Shown here in pieces: positions 25,500 through 34,017 of a DNA stretch of 64,000 nucleotides. How positions within the stretch are numbered: the first letter of the stretch is position 1; each line of letters begins with the position of its first letter. The notes beneath the pieces are model-generated. The model did no database searches. It was given only the letters and a program-made list of their open reading frames with translations, and was not told the DNA's origin. Both the position numbers and the translations under genes were made by a program. Source of the DNA: Pseudomonas fluorescens (GTDB lineage: Bacteria; Pseudomonadota; Gammaproteobacteria; Pseudomonadales; Pseudomonadaceae); contig NZ_CP078138.1 of the NCBI RefSeq assembly GCF_019212185.1, positions 4,074,501-4,138,500 on the forward strand, given 5' to 3'.

Positions 25500-26491
25500 G
25501 CTGCTGCTCCTGTCAGGCCGAGCTTTTTCAGGCGGGCGCCGAACTCGTTGTCCACGGCTTGCAGGGCCTCGTGACCCGGACCGATGGCTGCCAGCGGCGC
25601 CAAGGCTTCAAGGGCGCGGCCGCGCCAGGTGGCGATCCAGCGTTCGAGCAACTCGCGGTTGGCCGGGCTTTCTGCCGCCACGGTCTTGACCAGGGCGTCG
25701 ACCCAACGCTGGGTTTCGCCGAACCACAGGCGCATGAACTCGGTGAGCATGCCGACCTGGCCGTGGCCGGCGGCGCTCAGTTGTTCGTCGAATTTGCCGA
25801 ACAGCAGCGGGTACAAGAGGCCGTCGCTGACCAGGTTCTGCGCCAGGGTCAGTTCAAACCAGTCCTTGATCACCAGGCTGTCTTCAACGTAACGGCGCAC
25901 GCCCTGCCAGGCCGGGTCTTCGAGCCATTGCTGTTTGGCCTGGGCCAGCAGCGCCAAGCCGTCGTCTTCCAGCATCAGGCCGATGCGCGACAGGTACTGG
26001 GCGATCGCCAGGCGGTCCATGGCGTGGAACATGTGCATCTGGGTCACGCTGGTGCCGAAGCCATCAGCGGCGATCCCGCTGTTGTTCATGTTGGCGCCCA
26101 TCTCGGCGTGGCGCAGCGGCAACAGCAGGCGGGCGATCTGCTCGCGGCTGTGCGGGTCGAGGCCAGCCAGCAGGTTGCGTTTCTCGCAGAATACGAAGTC
26201 GTGTTCGGCGTTCTCCTGCATCTTCGCCCGGGTCTGCACATAGGGGCCGTAGTAGAACTGGCGCGGGTCGCTGACCGTATACCAGTCGGCCATGACCACG
26301 GCGGTACGGCTCGGATCGTTGAGCAACTTGTCCGGCTGCCACAGCGGGCGGTAGTGAAAATTGCGCGCCGATTCGAGGTCGAAACTGGCTTCCTGGTAAC
26401 GGCTCGCCGGTTTGTCGCCGAAGCGCCGACGGGTGTGGCTGAACGTGTGCCGGATCGGCTCGACGCTGGTGGTCTTGATTTCGATGTTCAT
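25496..26491 (-). CDS. dmpL: Phenol hydroxylase P1, oxygenase beta subunit
   Basis: Structural oxygenase subunit of 331 residues with the ferritin-like fold but without a diiron site. Conserved stretches include FHYRPLWQPDKLLNDPSRT, QFYYGPYVQTRAKMQENAEH and FHAMDRLAIAQYLSRIG. The start MNIEIKTTSV at 26491 follows AGGACG and a run of AAC/AAT triplets; the open frame upstream is a shadow of dmpK. Confidence 0.95.
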   Translation of the reverse strand: MNIEIKTTSVEPIRHTFSHTRRRFGDKPASRYQEASFDLESARNFHYRPLWQPDKLLNDPSRTAVVMADWYTVSDPRQFYYGPYVQTRAKMQENAEHDFVFCEKRNLLAGLDPHSREQIARLLLPLRHAEMGANMNNSGIAADGFGTSVTQMHMFHAMDRLAIAQYLSRIGLMLEDDGLALLAQAKQQWLEDPAWQGVRRYVEDSLVIKDWFELTLAQNLVSDGLLYPLLFGKFDEQLSAAGHGQVGMLTEFMRLWFGETQRWVDALVKTVAAESPANRELLERWIATWRGRALEALAPLAAIGPGHEALQAVDNEFGARLKKLGLTGAAA

Positions 26492-26502
26492 CGCTTGCGT
26501 CC

Positions 26503-26515
26503 TGTTGTTGTTATT
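26503..26515 (-). promoter_or_regulatory. CA motif (Hfq/Crc-type) before dmpL
   Basis: Minus strand AATAACAACAACA, four consecutive AAY-type units, runs straight into the AGGAC ribosome binding site of dmpL and includes the dmpK stop codon. Confidence 0.55.
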
Positions 26516-26756
26516 GGCTGTCGCCGTAACGCCACTTGTGCATGTCGTCGTCCACGGCCTGGGCCATGGCGGCATCCATGTGCCGAACGTGGTTGTGTTG
26601 GCAAAACTGCTCGAAGGCCTGCCGGGGCAGCACGAGCTCGACGAACAACTCCGGGTAGCCGATGGCGAAATCGAATTCGACAAAGGTCGCGTCCGGCTCG
26701 CTGCGTACCCGGACGTAGCGCGGCAGTTGGTCGAAGGGGGTGCCGGTGTCAGTCAT
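26511..26756 (-). CDS. dmpK: Phenol hydroxylase P0 component
   Basis: An 81-residue accessory protein of the DmpK family, implicated in assembly of active oxygenase (iron insertion). The block LPRYVRVRSEPDATFVEFDF then ELFVELVLPRQAFEQFC is typical. It is first in the operon, 26 bases downstream of the predicted transcription start from the sigma54 promoter. Confidence 0.93.
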   Translation of the reverse strand: MTDTGTPFDQLPRYVRVRSEPDATFVEFDFAIGYPELFVELVLPRQAFEQFCQHNHVRHMDAAMAQAVDDDMHKWRYGDSQ

Positions 26757-26791
26757 GCTCGAAAACTCCCAGGTGAGGTACCAGGGGCTAG

Positions 26792-26807
26792 AGCAACAAG
26801 GGTGCCA
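26792..26807 (-). promoter_or_regulatory. Sigma54 promoter of the phenol hydroxylase operon
   Basis: Minus strand TGGCAC-CCTTG-TTGCT is a full match to the -24/-12 consensus. The predicted start is near 26782. An AT-rich stretch at about 26812-26855 lies between it and the activator sites, where IHF would bend DNA, although I see no exact IHF consensus. Confidence 0.88.
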
Positions 26808-26905
26808 AGGTCTTATTTTTTGAAATTAATTGTTTAGAAACAGATAGTTAACTGAAACCTTCGACTTCCTTGACGTCTGACAGCCCGGCCACCGGCCCGC
26901 TGGAT

Positions 26906-26952
26906 TTGATCATTTGCTCAACCCGCGACCGGTCGATTGAGCAAATGAGCAA
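26906..26952. promoter_or_regulatory. Two DmpR-type upstream activating sequences
   Basis: Two inverted repeats, TTGATCATTTGCTCAA (26906-26921) and TTGAGCAAATGAGCAA (26937-26952), match the TTGA-N8-TCAA layout bound by DmpR/XylR-type activators (the second ends GCAA). Their centres are 31 bases apart, about three helical turns, and 130-165 bases upstream of the predicted dmpK start. Confidence 0.85.
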
Positions 26953-27117
26953 TGACGCCGAGATTGACTTTCGGCGCGCTTTCAGGCGCCTTAGAAAAAG
27001 GAAACCCGAGCTCGCCATGGTGTAAAAAACCGCTCGTGGGGACTGATAAAAAACCTCCGCCACCGCCTGGGCGGAACGCGTCAAACCCCACATAACTACA
27101 ATCAGGGGCGCACCTGC

Positions 27118-28803
27118 ATGATCACCACTTACAAGGCCTCGCAGCGCCCGCCCGCGCTCAAGGACCTGACCGACCAGGTTCGCTTTCTAGGGACAGAGGG
27201 CAAGATCTGGCTCGACGAGCAGCGCATGTTGCTGGTTCAGGTCTCGATGATGGCTTCGTGTCGCCGCGAGCTGATCGAGATGCTCGGCGTCGAACGCGCC
27301 AAGGGCTTTTTCCTGCGCCTCGGCTACCAGTCCGGGCTCAAGGACGCCGAGCTGGCGCGCAAGCTGAGGCCCCACGGCAGTGACGTCGAGATGTTCTTCA
27401 CCGGCCCGCAATTGCACTCGCTCAAGGGCATGGTCAATGTGCGTCCGCAAGCCATCGACATCGACCTGGAAAACGGCCAGTTCTATGCCGACATCGAATG
27501 GCAGGACTCCTTCGAAGTGGAGAACTGCCACAGTGAAAACCTGCATTCCGAGCAGCCGGTGTGCTGGATGTTGCTCGGCTATGCCATCAGCTACAGCTCG
27601 TTTTTCCTCGGCCGGCAGATCATCTACAAGGAAGTCAGTTGCCGTGGCTGCGGCGACGCGCAGTGCCGGATCATCGGCAAGCCGGCGGAACAGTGGGAGG
27701 ACGCCGACGAGATCATGCGCTACTTCCAGAGCGACCCGATCATCGATGAGTTGCAGGCGCTGCAGGTGCAGGTGGCGAACATGCGCCAGCGCCTGCAGCT
27801 CGAGGCCGGCAAGTTCTACGGCATCGGCCAGTCGGCGATCTACCGCAAGACCTGCGGCCTGATCGACAAGGTGGCTGCCGGCAAAGCTTCGGTGTTGCTG
27901 CTGGGCGAGACCGGGGTCGGCAAGGAAGTCATCGCCCGCAGCCTGCACTTGCGCAGCGAACGCGCCGGCGGCCCGTTCATCGCCCTGAACTGCGCGGCGA
28001 TCCCCGCCGACCTGATCGAGGCCGAGCTGTTCGGCGTGGAAAAAGGTGCCTACACCGGCGCCCAACAGTCGCGCATGGGCCGCTTCGAACGGGCCAACGG
28101 CGGCACTCTGTTCCTCGATGAAATCATCGAACTCACCCCACGCGCCCAGGCCTCCCTGCTGCGAGTTCTACAGGAACAGGAGCTGGAACGGGTCGGCGAT
28201 TCGCAGACCCGCCAGGTCAACGTGCGGGTGATTGCCGCCACCCATGAAGACCTGGAAACAGCCGTGCGCGAGGGACGTTTCCGCGCGGACCTGTTCTATC
28301 GCCTGAACGTCTTTCCAGTGCGCATCCCGGCCCTGCGCGAGCGCCGCGAGGACATCCCGCTGCTGATCGAACACTTCCTGGAAAAGCTCCACGCCAGCTA
28401 CAACAAAAAAACCCTCGGCCTCTCCGACCGGGCGCTGGAGGTCTGTCTGAACTATCCCTGGCCGGGCAACATCCGCGAACTGGAAAACCTGATGGAACGC
28501 GGGGTGATCATCACCGACGAAAACCAGAGCATCGCCGTCGACGCCCTCTTCCCCCACTCCCCGGAATTGCTCGAAAGCATCAGCGTGACCAGTGACGGCC
28601 GCCTGGTGGAATCCCTGCCAGGCAGCGCCAACGGCTGGATCGAGCAGATCGTCGGCAGCGGCATCAGCCTCGATTCGGTAGAAGACGCACTGATCCAGGC
28701 CGCGATGCAACGCAGCCAGCAGAACGTTTCAGAAGCCGCGCGCCTGTTGGGTTTGACCCGGCCGGCGCTGGCTTATCGGTTGAAGAAGACCGCGAAATCC
28801 TGA
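27118..28803 (+). CDS. dmpR: Phenol-responsive sigma54 activator, DmpR/MopR type
   Basis: A 561-residue activator. Residues about 15-210 form the phenol-sensing XylR-N/V4R domain, with the zinc-site cysteines in the [12 protein letters not shown] region. The AAA+ domain (about 235-465) carries Walker A GETGVGKE, the sigma54-contact loop GAYTGA (Tyr variant of GAFTGA), Walker [10 protein letters not shown] and the arginine-finger region [15 protein letters not shown] Fis-type helix-turn-helix closes the protein ([20 protein letters not shown]). It is divergent from dmpK and should bind the two UASs. Aromatic specificity cannot be read reliably from sequence. Confidence 0.93.
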   Translation: MITTYKASQRPPALKDLTDQVRFLGTEGKIWLDEQRMLLVQVSMMASCRRELIEMLGVERAKGFFLRLGYQSGLKDAELARKLRPHGSDVEMFFTGPQLHSLKGMVNVRPQAIDIDLENGQFYADIEWQDSFEVENCHSENLHSEQPVCWMLLGYAISYSSFFLGRQIIYKEVSCRGCGDAQCRIIGKPAEQWEDADEIMRYFQSDPIIDELQALQVQVANMRQRLQLEAGKFYGIGQSAIYRKTCGLIDKVAAGKASVLLLGETGVGKEVIARSLHLRSERAGGPFIALNCAAIPADLIEAELFGVEKGAYTGAQQSRMGRFERANGGTLFLDEIIELTPRAQASLLRVLQEQELERVGDSQTRQVNVRVIAATHEDLETAVREGRFRADLFYRLNVFPVRIPALRERREDIPLLIEHFLEKLHASYNKKTLGLSDRALEVCLNYPWPGNIRELENLMERGVIITDENQSIAVDALFPHSPELLESISVTSDGRLVESLPGSANGWIEQIVGSGISLDSVEDALIQAAMQRSQQNVSEAARLLGLTRPALAYRLKKTAKS

Positions 28804-28845
28804 GCGTGGCACATCGCCGCGTCGCCGCTCGGGGTGGTCAGCCGG

Positions 28846-29196
28846 TCAGTGATCATCCTGCTTGCCCGACAACGGCGAGCGATACTCGCTGGCTTCCTCG
28901 GCATCGGGCGCCTGGGGCAGGTCGCCGGGATGGAACACGTGGGTCAGCAGGTCCCGGGCATCGACTGCCATGACGCCAGGGACGCTACGGGCCAGTTCGA
29001 TGGCCCGTTCGCATTGGCGATGGGTCATGACCCGGCCGCTCAAGGTGACCGTGCCGGCGTGGGTCTTGACGTGGATCTGCAGGCTCAGCGCCTTATCGGC
29101 CATGGCCAGCGCCGACTTCACCCGGGTGGTGGTCCAGGTATCGTGGACCGCCATGCCCAGGTCCTGGGACAAATGCTGCAAGGTGTGGTTCTTCAT
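28846..29196 (-). CDS. BON-domain protein
   Basis: A 116-residue protein with one BON domain (about residues 20-90: TTTRVKSALAMADKALS, HAGTVTLSGRV, ELARSVPGVMAV). BON domains bind phospholipid or other hydrophobic ligands, usually in the envelope, but no signal peptide is visible here. The start MKNHTLQ is supported by GGAGGG eight bases upstream. The C-terminus is acidic and polar. It converges with dmpR; no functional link is apparent. Confidence 0.8.
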   Translation of the reverse strand: MKNHTLQHLSQDLGMAVHDTWTTTRVKSALAMADKALSLQIHVKTHAGTVTLSGRVMTHRQCERAIELARSVPGVMAVDARDLLTHVFHPGDLPQAPDAEEASEYRSPLSGKQDDH

Positions 29197-29277
29197 GACA
29201 AAACCCTCCGTCGCTCGACCTGGCGTACTGAGAGTCAAAGGGCTGTGGAGTACGCGCCACAGCGCTGGCAACACTGA

Positions 29278-29781
29278 TTAAGTATAGTCCTCGCGTGCAA
29301 CTGCGCCCTTGAGCGCGGCCTCGATGGTGGCGATGTCGATCTTGCTCATGGTCATCATCGCGTTGAAGGCTCGCTGGGCCGCCGCCGGGTCGGGATCGCT
29401 GATCGCCGCCATCAGCATCCGCGGGGTGATCTGCCACGACAGCCCCCACTTGTCCTTGCACCAGCCACACTCGCTGGGCGCCCCGCCGTTGTCGATGATC
29501 GCGTGCCACAGGCGGTCCGTCTCGGCCTGGTCGTCGGTCGCCACCTGGAACGAAAACGCCTCGCTGTGCTTGAACGCCGGCCCGCCGTTCAGGCCCAGAC
29601 AGGGGATGCCCATCACGGTGAATTCGACGGTCAGCACATCGCCCTGTTTGCCCGAGGGGTAATCCCCCGGCGCCCGGTGCACCGCGAGCACTTCACTGTC
29701 GGCAAAGGTCTTGGCGTAGAAGGTCGCGGCTTCCAGGGCGTTGCTGTCGTACCACAGGCAGATCGTGTTTTTACGGGCCAT
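29278..29781 (-). CDS. VOC-family PhnB-like protein
   Basis: A 167-residue vicinal-oxygen-chelate fold protein of the PhnB / 3-demethylubiquinone methyltransferase-like group (MARKNTICLWYDSNALEAATFY, LGLNGGPAFKHSEAFSFQV, GWCKDKWGLSWQITP). The function of this group is not settled; the methyltransferase name in databases is misleading. The start at MARKN was chosen over a five-residue extension. Confidence 0.82.
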   Translation of the reverse strand: MARKNTICLWYDSNALEAATFYAKTFADSEVLAVHRAPGDYPSGKQGDVLTVEFTVMGIPCLGLNGGPAFKHSEAFSFQVATDDQAETDRLWHAIIDNGGAPSECGWCKDKWGLSWQITPRMLMAAISDPDPAAAQRAFNAMMTMSKIDIATIEAALKGAVAREDYT

Positions 29782-29838
29782 ATCAAAGCTCCTCAATCAA
29801 GGAATGACCCGTTCATTCTAGACCCTGTACCCGGTGCC

Positions 29839-30243
29839 CTAGAGGGTGATGGTCGTGGCGGGATAAAACAGCACATTCAGCACCAAAAGCACGGCCCAGA
29901 AGCCGATCTCCAGGGTTTCGCTGAGCGGCTGGATACGTTTAAGCGCGCCGTAGACGTGCACCACGAACATCAGGCTGAACACCACGAAAAGGATGTCGAA
30001 GGCGTAGCTGAAACTGGTGCCGGTGGTGGACGAGCGCAGCATGGTGACTTCCACCACCAGAATGAACGCCCCCAGGCAGCGGCCAAAGTAGATTGCCAGG
30101 TGCTGGTGCTCGGGAATGGTCCAGCCCATCATCCGCGCCCAGGCAATCGGCGCGAGAAAGATCGGCAAGGCAAAAAACAGCGTGGTGACGATCATCAGGG
30201 TGGTGATGTAGTGCTGGCTGTACTGAGCGTAAACACCGAGCAT
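29839..30243 (-). CDS. Four-helix integral membrane protein, unknown
   Basis: A 134-residue hydrophobic protein with about four membrane spans (ITTLMIVTTLFFALPIFLAP, LGAFILVVEVTML, AFDILFVVFSLMFVV, IGFWAVLLVLNVLFY). No family is recognised with confidence. The start MLGVYAQYSQHY at 30243 is favoured by AAGGAG shortly upstream. Confidence 0.7.
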   Translation of the reverse strand: MLGVYAQYSQHYITTLMIVTTLFFALPIFLAPIAWARMMGWTIPEHQHLAIYFGRCLGAFILVVEVTMLRSSTTGTSFSYAFDILFVVFSLMFVVHVYGALKRIQPLSETLEIGFWAVLLVLNVLFYPATTITL

Positions 30244-30422
30244 GGCTGAACTCCTTTTCCGTGGGCGAGTCCGAAGCATTGCAGCCGGGTGAACCGGCGT
30301 CCAACGTTAACCAAGGATTCGCGACCAAAGAAAATGGGCTTGGGCCAAACGCACTACGACCCAAGTCGCAGGCGGTCGGGCAGATGCTTTAGACTCGCCG
30401 GTTTTGAGCAAGGGATCTGCTT

Positions 30423-30956
30423 ATGCAACGCATCGTGATACTGGGCAACTCTGGCAGCGGCAAGTCCACATTGGCCCGCGCCCTCGGCCAGCGCCTGGGC
30501 GTGCCGGTGGTGCATCTGGACCGACTGTTCTGGGAACCCGACTGGGTCGAAGCCAACACCACACTGTTTCGCCAGCGCGTGCGCGAGGCCGTGGCCGGCG
30601 ACGCCTGGGTCTGTGAAGGCAACTACTCGCGCAAGACTTTCGACCTGCGCCTGCCCGCCGCCGACCTGATCATCTGGCTCGACACCCCGCGCCACGCCTG
30701 CATGCGCCGGGTCATCCTGCGCAGCGTGTTGAACCGGCCACGGGCGGATAAGCCGGACGGTTGCAGCGAAAAACTCGACCGTGAGTTCCTCAAGTTCCTG
30801 CACTACGTCTGGCACTTCGATCGCGTGACTCGTCCCGGTATCGACGCGGTGCGACTGGCGGTCGCGCCGCAGGTTCCGGTGGTCCACTTGCGCAACCGCG
30901 ACGAGATTGCCGGGTTCCTGCGTGCCCTGCCCGCCGGCGTGGTGCTCAGCTCATGA
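30423..30956 (+). CDS. P-loop kinase-like protein (adenylate kinase-related)
   Basis: A 177-residue cytosolic P-loop protein. Walker A is GNSGSGKST at residues 8-16, followed by VPVVHLDRLFWEPDW and WVCEGNY, the pattern of FlaR/topology-modulation-like kinases. A later Arg-rich lid (RRVILRSVLNRPRADKP) fits nucleotide kinases. Substrate unknown. It opens a three-gene operon: the next start overlaps its stop by four bases. Confidence 0.82.
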   Translation: MQRIVILGNSGSGKSTLARALGQRLGVPVVHLDRLFWEPDWVEANTTLFRQRVREAVAGDAWVCEGNYSRKTFDLRLPAADLIIWLDTPRHACMRRVILRSVLNRPRADKPDGCSEKLDREFLKFLHYVWHFDRVTRPGIDAVRLAVAPQVPVVHLRNRDEIAGFLRALPAGVVLSS

Positions 30957-31465
30957 AGGCCATCAACATTCGCACGCTGCAAGCTGATGACGTCGAGGCG
31001 CTGCTGGCGTTCGAGCTGGAAAACCGTGATTGGTTCGAGCGCCACATCGACTCCCGTGGCTCGGCGTTCTACTCGGTGCAGGGCATCACCACGCACATCA
31101 GCGCCTTTCTGAATGGCTTTGCCACCGGCAACTGGCACCCCTTTGTCATCGAAGACCCGCAGGGCCGGATCATCGGCCGGGCCAATCTTAAGGACATCGA
31201 CCGCGCCGGATTTCGTGCCGAAGTCGGCTACCGGATCGCCGAGGAGGCCTGCGGCCAAGGTCTGGCGACACGGGCGCTGGAGCACCTGATACGGGTTGCG
31301 CAGACCCAATGGAAATTGCGCGAACTGGTGGCCAGCGTGTACGCCAGCAACCTTGGCTCGGCGAAAGTGTTGGAACGCTGCGGGTTCACGCGTGAAGCGC
31401 TCGATCGCGAAGACGGCAGCCTGCTCGATTATCGCCTTGATCTGGTTACACAGGGGATCGAATGA
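30953..31465 (+). CDS. GNAT-family N-acetyltransferase (RimJ/RimL-like)
   Basis: A 170-residue acetyltransferase. The acetyl-CoA site is in the AEVGYRIAEEACGQGLATRAL block (about residues 88-108), preceded by the usual FVIEDPQGRIIGRANL strands and followed by VYASNLGSAKVLERCGF. RimJ/RimL-type enzymes acetylate protein N-termini or small amines; the target is not evident. Overlaps the kinase-like gene (ATGA). Confidence 0.88.
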   Translation: MKAINIRTLQADDVEALLAFELENRDWFERHIDSRGSAFYSVQGITTHISAFLNGFATGNWHPFVIEDPQGRIIGRANLKDIDRAGFRAEVGYRIAEEACGQGLATRALEHLIRVAQTQWKLRELVASVYASNLGSAKVLERCGFTREALDREDGSLLDYRLDLVTQGIE

Positions 31466-31990
31466 ATGGATATCCCGCCTCGCTTCATCATTCATGAGAC
31501 CGCTCACTGGATCCTCAATCATCATATGGGGTCCGCGTTGCCTGGTTATCTGATGCTTGGCTCAAAAGTCCCTGTCCAGTCACTCAGCGACCTGCCCGCC
31601 GACGCCCTGGCTGAGCTGGGTGGTCTGCTGGCCCGGACCCAGAACATCCTGGAAAGCCAGCTGAAGCCGAAGTGGCTGTATATCAGTCGTTTTGGTCATG
31701 AGCCGGGGTTTGCGATTCATTTTCATTTCATTCCGGTTTATGCCTGGGTCGAGGCGCTGTTCTGGAAGGACCAGCGTTATCGCGCGCTGCAGACTTTCGG
31801 CTCGATCGCCGATGGCCAGCCGCTGACTGATGGGGCGGAGTTGACGTTGTTTATCTGGCGCGAGTTTGGTGAGAGTCCGACGCCACCGGCGGTGGAAGGG
31901 CCTTCGATTGGGGAGGTTATTGAAGGGTTGCGGAGAGCTTTTCGGGGGGGCGGCAATAGTCCCCTAATTGAATGCACCCCTGGCAATTGA
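31466..31990 (+). CDS. HIT-family protein
   Basis: A 174-residue HIT-like nucleotide hydrolase/transferase. The histidine triad appears as FAIHFHFIPVY (about residues 88-98), preceded by the family's FIIHETAHWILN and SKVPVQSLSDL segments. The ATG directly follows the stop of the GNAT gene, so the three genes are probably co-transcribed. The last ~30 residues are low-complexity and probably disordered. Confidence 0.78.
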   Translation: MDIPPRFIIHETAHWILNHHMGSALPGYLMLGSKVPVQSLSDLPADALAELGGLLARTQNILESQLKPKWLYISRFGHEPGFAIHFHFIPVYAWVEALFWKDQRYRALQTFGSIADGQPLTDGAELTLFIWREFGESPTPPAVEGPSIGEVIEGLRRAFRGGGNSPLIECTPGN

Positions 31991-32075
31991 CACATCCAGA
32001 ATCAGATGTGAAATTGCGACCCTGGGTGCAACCGCACTCATGGAATTCAATAACTAAAATGCTCAATGGATTGGC

Positions 32076-32522
32076 ATGATTAACAACCCAGCTTCAACCC
32101 CGTCTCCATCGATTATCTTTTCCTCAAAGCCACTGCGCACATTACTAAAAACATCGTTGCTGGCTTTAACCGGCCTGACACTCATCACTCAATCAAGCCT
32201 GTCCTTGGCCGAAAACATCAACGGGAAAAACCTGTTCACGCAAAGATGCGCCATGTGCCATGGAGCCGATATCAAGGCAACAGGCCCACTGGCCAGGAAA
32301 AGCACCCCTCCTACACCCGACCTGACAACACCTGCCTTCAAGAAACGGCTCAATGAGTATCCAGGGGTTATTGTTTCGTCGGTCATTCTCAGACCGAACG
32401 GAAACCTAATTCCGAAAACCTTGCAAGAGAATGGCGTGAAGATCGCGCCACATGCCTGGAGTGTTAAGGATTTTCGGGATTTGAATCAGTACATGAGTGA
32501 GGTGATTTCGAGAGCGCGGTGA
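32076..32522 (+). CDS. Small periplasmic c-type cytochrome
   Basis: A 148-residue exported cytochrome. A long N-terminal region with one hydrophobic segment (LLKTSLLALTGLTLITQSSLSLA) precedes NGKNLFTQRCAMCHGADIKATGP, which holds the single CXXCH haem site (CAMCH). A distal Met ligand is not obvious: no Met follows until YMSEV near the end. Its bases are noticeably more AT-rich than the surroundings, and no redox partner gene is adjacent, so recent acquisition is possible. Confidence 0.8.
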   Translation: MINNPASTPSPSIIFSSKPLRTLLKTSLLALTGLTLITQSSLSLAENINGKNLFTQRCAMCHGADIKATGPLARKSTPPTPDLTTPAFKKRLNEYPGVIVSSVILRPNGNLIPKTLQENGVKIAPHAWSVKDFRDLNQYMSEVISRAR

Positions 32523-32567
32523 GTGCCGTGTCTATTCAGCAAGCGAGCGTTATCGTTGAGGTTTTTC

Positions 32568-32717
32568 CCGAGCAGGCTCGCTCCACAGTTTTGCGGTGGA
32601 TGCTGTTCTTGTGATCAACCACAAACGTGTAGGAGCAAGACGCCAGCGAAGAAGCCCGAACAGTCGACATAAGTTGTCTGCCAGGCCGCCTTCGCGGGCA
32701 AGCCAGGCCTACAGGGA
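32568..32717. repeat. Cluster of degenerate REP-like arms
   Basis: Three fragments: cgagcaggctcgctccacag near 32569, gtaggagcaagacgccagcg near 32628, and gccttcgcgggcaagccagg near 32688. Less regular than the other pairs in the window. Confidence 0.55.
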
Positions 32718-33896
32718 GCAAGACGCCAGATTCAATCGGGCAAAGCCGTTTTCCAAGTCGACAATCAGGTCCTGCACATCTTCCAGGCCGATTTGCAGGC
32801 GCAGGCTGTAGACACCCGGTTGCCATTGGGTCGCGGTGCGGTAGTCGGCACAGTTGAACGGGATGATCAGGCTTTCAAAGCCGCCCCAGGAAAAGCCCAT
32901 GCCGAAAATCGCCATGTGATCGAGCATCCGCGCCACGTCCGCTCTTGTGTAATGCGCGTTGAGCACGATGGAAAACAGCCCCGAAGAGCCGGTGAAATCG
33001 CGCTTCCAGAATTCATGACCGGGGCAGTCGGCGAATGCCGGGTGCAGCACCCGGTCCACCTCCGGTCGCGCCGCCAGCCATTGGGCAATCTGCAGCGCAC
33101 GGGCTTCGGCTTCTTTCAAACGCAGGTGCAGGGTGCGCAAGCCGCGCAAGGCGAGGAAGCAGTCTTCGGCGCCGGGCAGCATGGCCATGGCATCGTAGGT
33201 ACGGCGCAAGGCCGGCCAGTTTTCAGCGTTGGCCGAGACCATGCCCAGTAGCAGATCGGAATGGCCGCCAAGGTACTTGGTGCCTGCTTCTACGGAAATA
33301 TCCACGCCATGGGCATGGGCCTGAAAGAACAACGGCGTGGCCCAGGTGTTGTCGAGGATGGTCTTGATCTGGTGCCGACGCGCCACGGCGACGATGGCCG
33401 GCACGTCCTGCACTTCGAAGCTTTGCGAGCCCGGCGCTTCCATGAAGATCACCCGGGTATTGGCCTTGATCAGCGACTCGATACCGACGCCGATCATCGG
33501 ATCGTAATAGCTGACTTCCACGCCATAGCGCGCCAGCAGGTTGTCGCAGAAGTTGCGCGCCGGTCGGTAGACGCTGTCGGTCACCAGCACGTGATCACCG
33601 GCACGGGTGGTGGCGAACAACGCCAGGGCAATCGCTCCCAACCCGGACGGCGACATCACCGTTCCCGCCGCACCGGTCAGTTGGGTCCAGGCGTTTTCGA
33701 GGTTTTCGATGGTCGGCGAACCGGCGGTGCCGTAGGAAAAGCGCGCCCGGCGATGTTCCAGGTCATCGAGCGAACCGTAGACGATGGTCGAGCCGCGATA
33801 GACCGGGGCGTTGACGAACCCGGCCTGCTCTTCGGGATTGCGCCCCAGCATCGTGAGTTTTGTACTGATATGGTGACGATCCACGTTTTTCTCCAT
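32709..33896 (-). CDS. metC: Cystathionine beta-lyase-like PLP enzyme
   Basis: Cytoplasmic PLP enzyme of 395 residues (Cys/Met metabolism family). The PLP lysine is in SVEAGTKYLGGHSDLLLGMVS (about residue 208), with the conserved NAPVYRGSTIVYGSLDDL start, the SGLGAIALAL phosphate region and the LDNTWATPLFF Asp. Length and motifs fit MetC, which cleaves cystathionine to homocysteine, pyruvate and ammonia; a gamma-lyase or other desulfhydrase activity cannot be excluded. The ATG at 33896 was chosen over an upstream GTG. It is divergent from a LysR gene, its likely regulator. Confidence 0.87.
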   Translation of the reverse strand: MEKNVDRHHISTKLTMLGRNPEEQAGFVNAPVYRGSTIVYGSLDDLEHRRARFSYGTAGSPTIENLENAWTQLTGAAGTVMSPSGLGAIALALFATTRAGDHVLVTDSVYRPARNFCDNLLARYGVEVSYYDPMIGVGIESLIKANTRVIFMEAPGSQSFEVQDVPAIVAVARRHQIKTILDNTWATPLFFQAHAHGVDISVEAGTKYLGGHSDLLLGMVSANAENWPALRRTYDAMAMLPGAEDCFLALRGLRTLHLRLKEAEARALQIAQWLAARPEVDRVLHPAFADCPGHEFWKRDFTGSSGLFSIVLNAHYTRADVARMLDHMAIFGMGFSWGGFESLIIPFNCADYRTATQWQPGVYSLRLQIGLEDVQDLIVDLENGFARLNLASCSL

Positions 33897-34017
33897 CACA
33901 CCCACCGAAAGCCCGAAACAAGCGGCGTAATGTAATGGATTTTACCCACGTCTGTAGGTTTCAAATGCCGGGGTCTGGCACTATCGGCCCTACCCCTCAC
34001 TGAGCAGCCGTGCCCCT

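Noticed and set aside
26848..27093. 81-codon minus-strand ORF between dmpK and dmpR
   Set aside because: It covers the two DmpR activating sequences and shows no domain or ribosome site.
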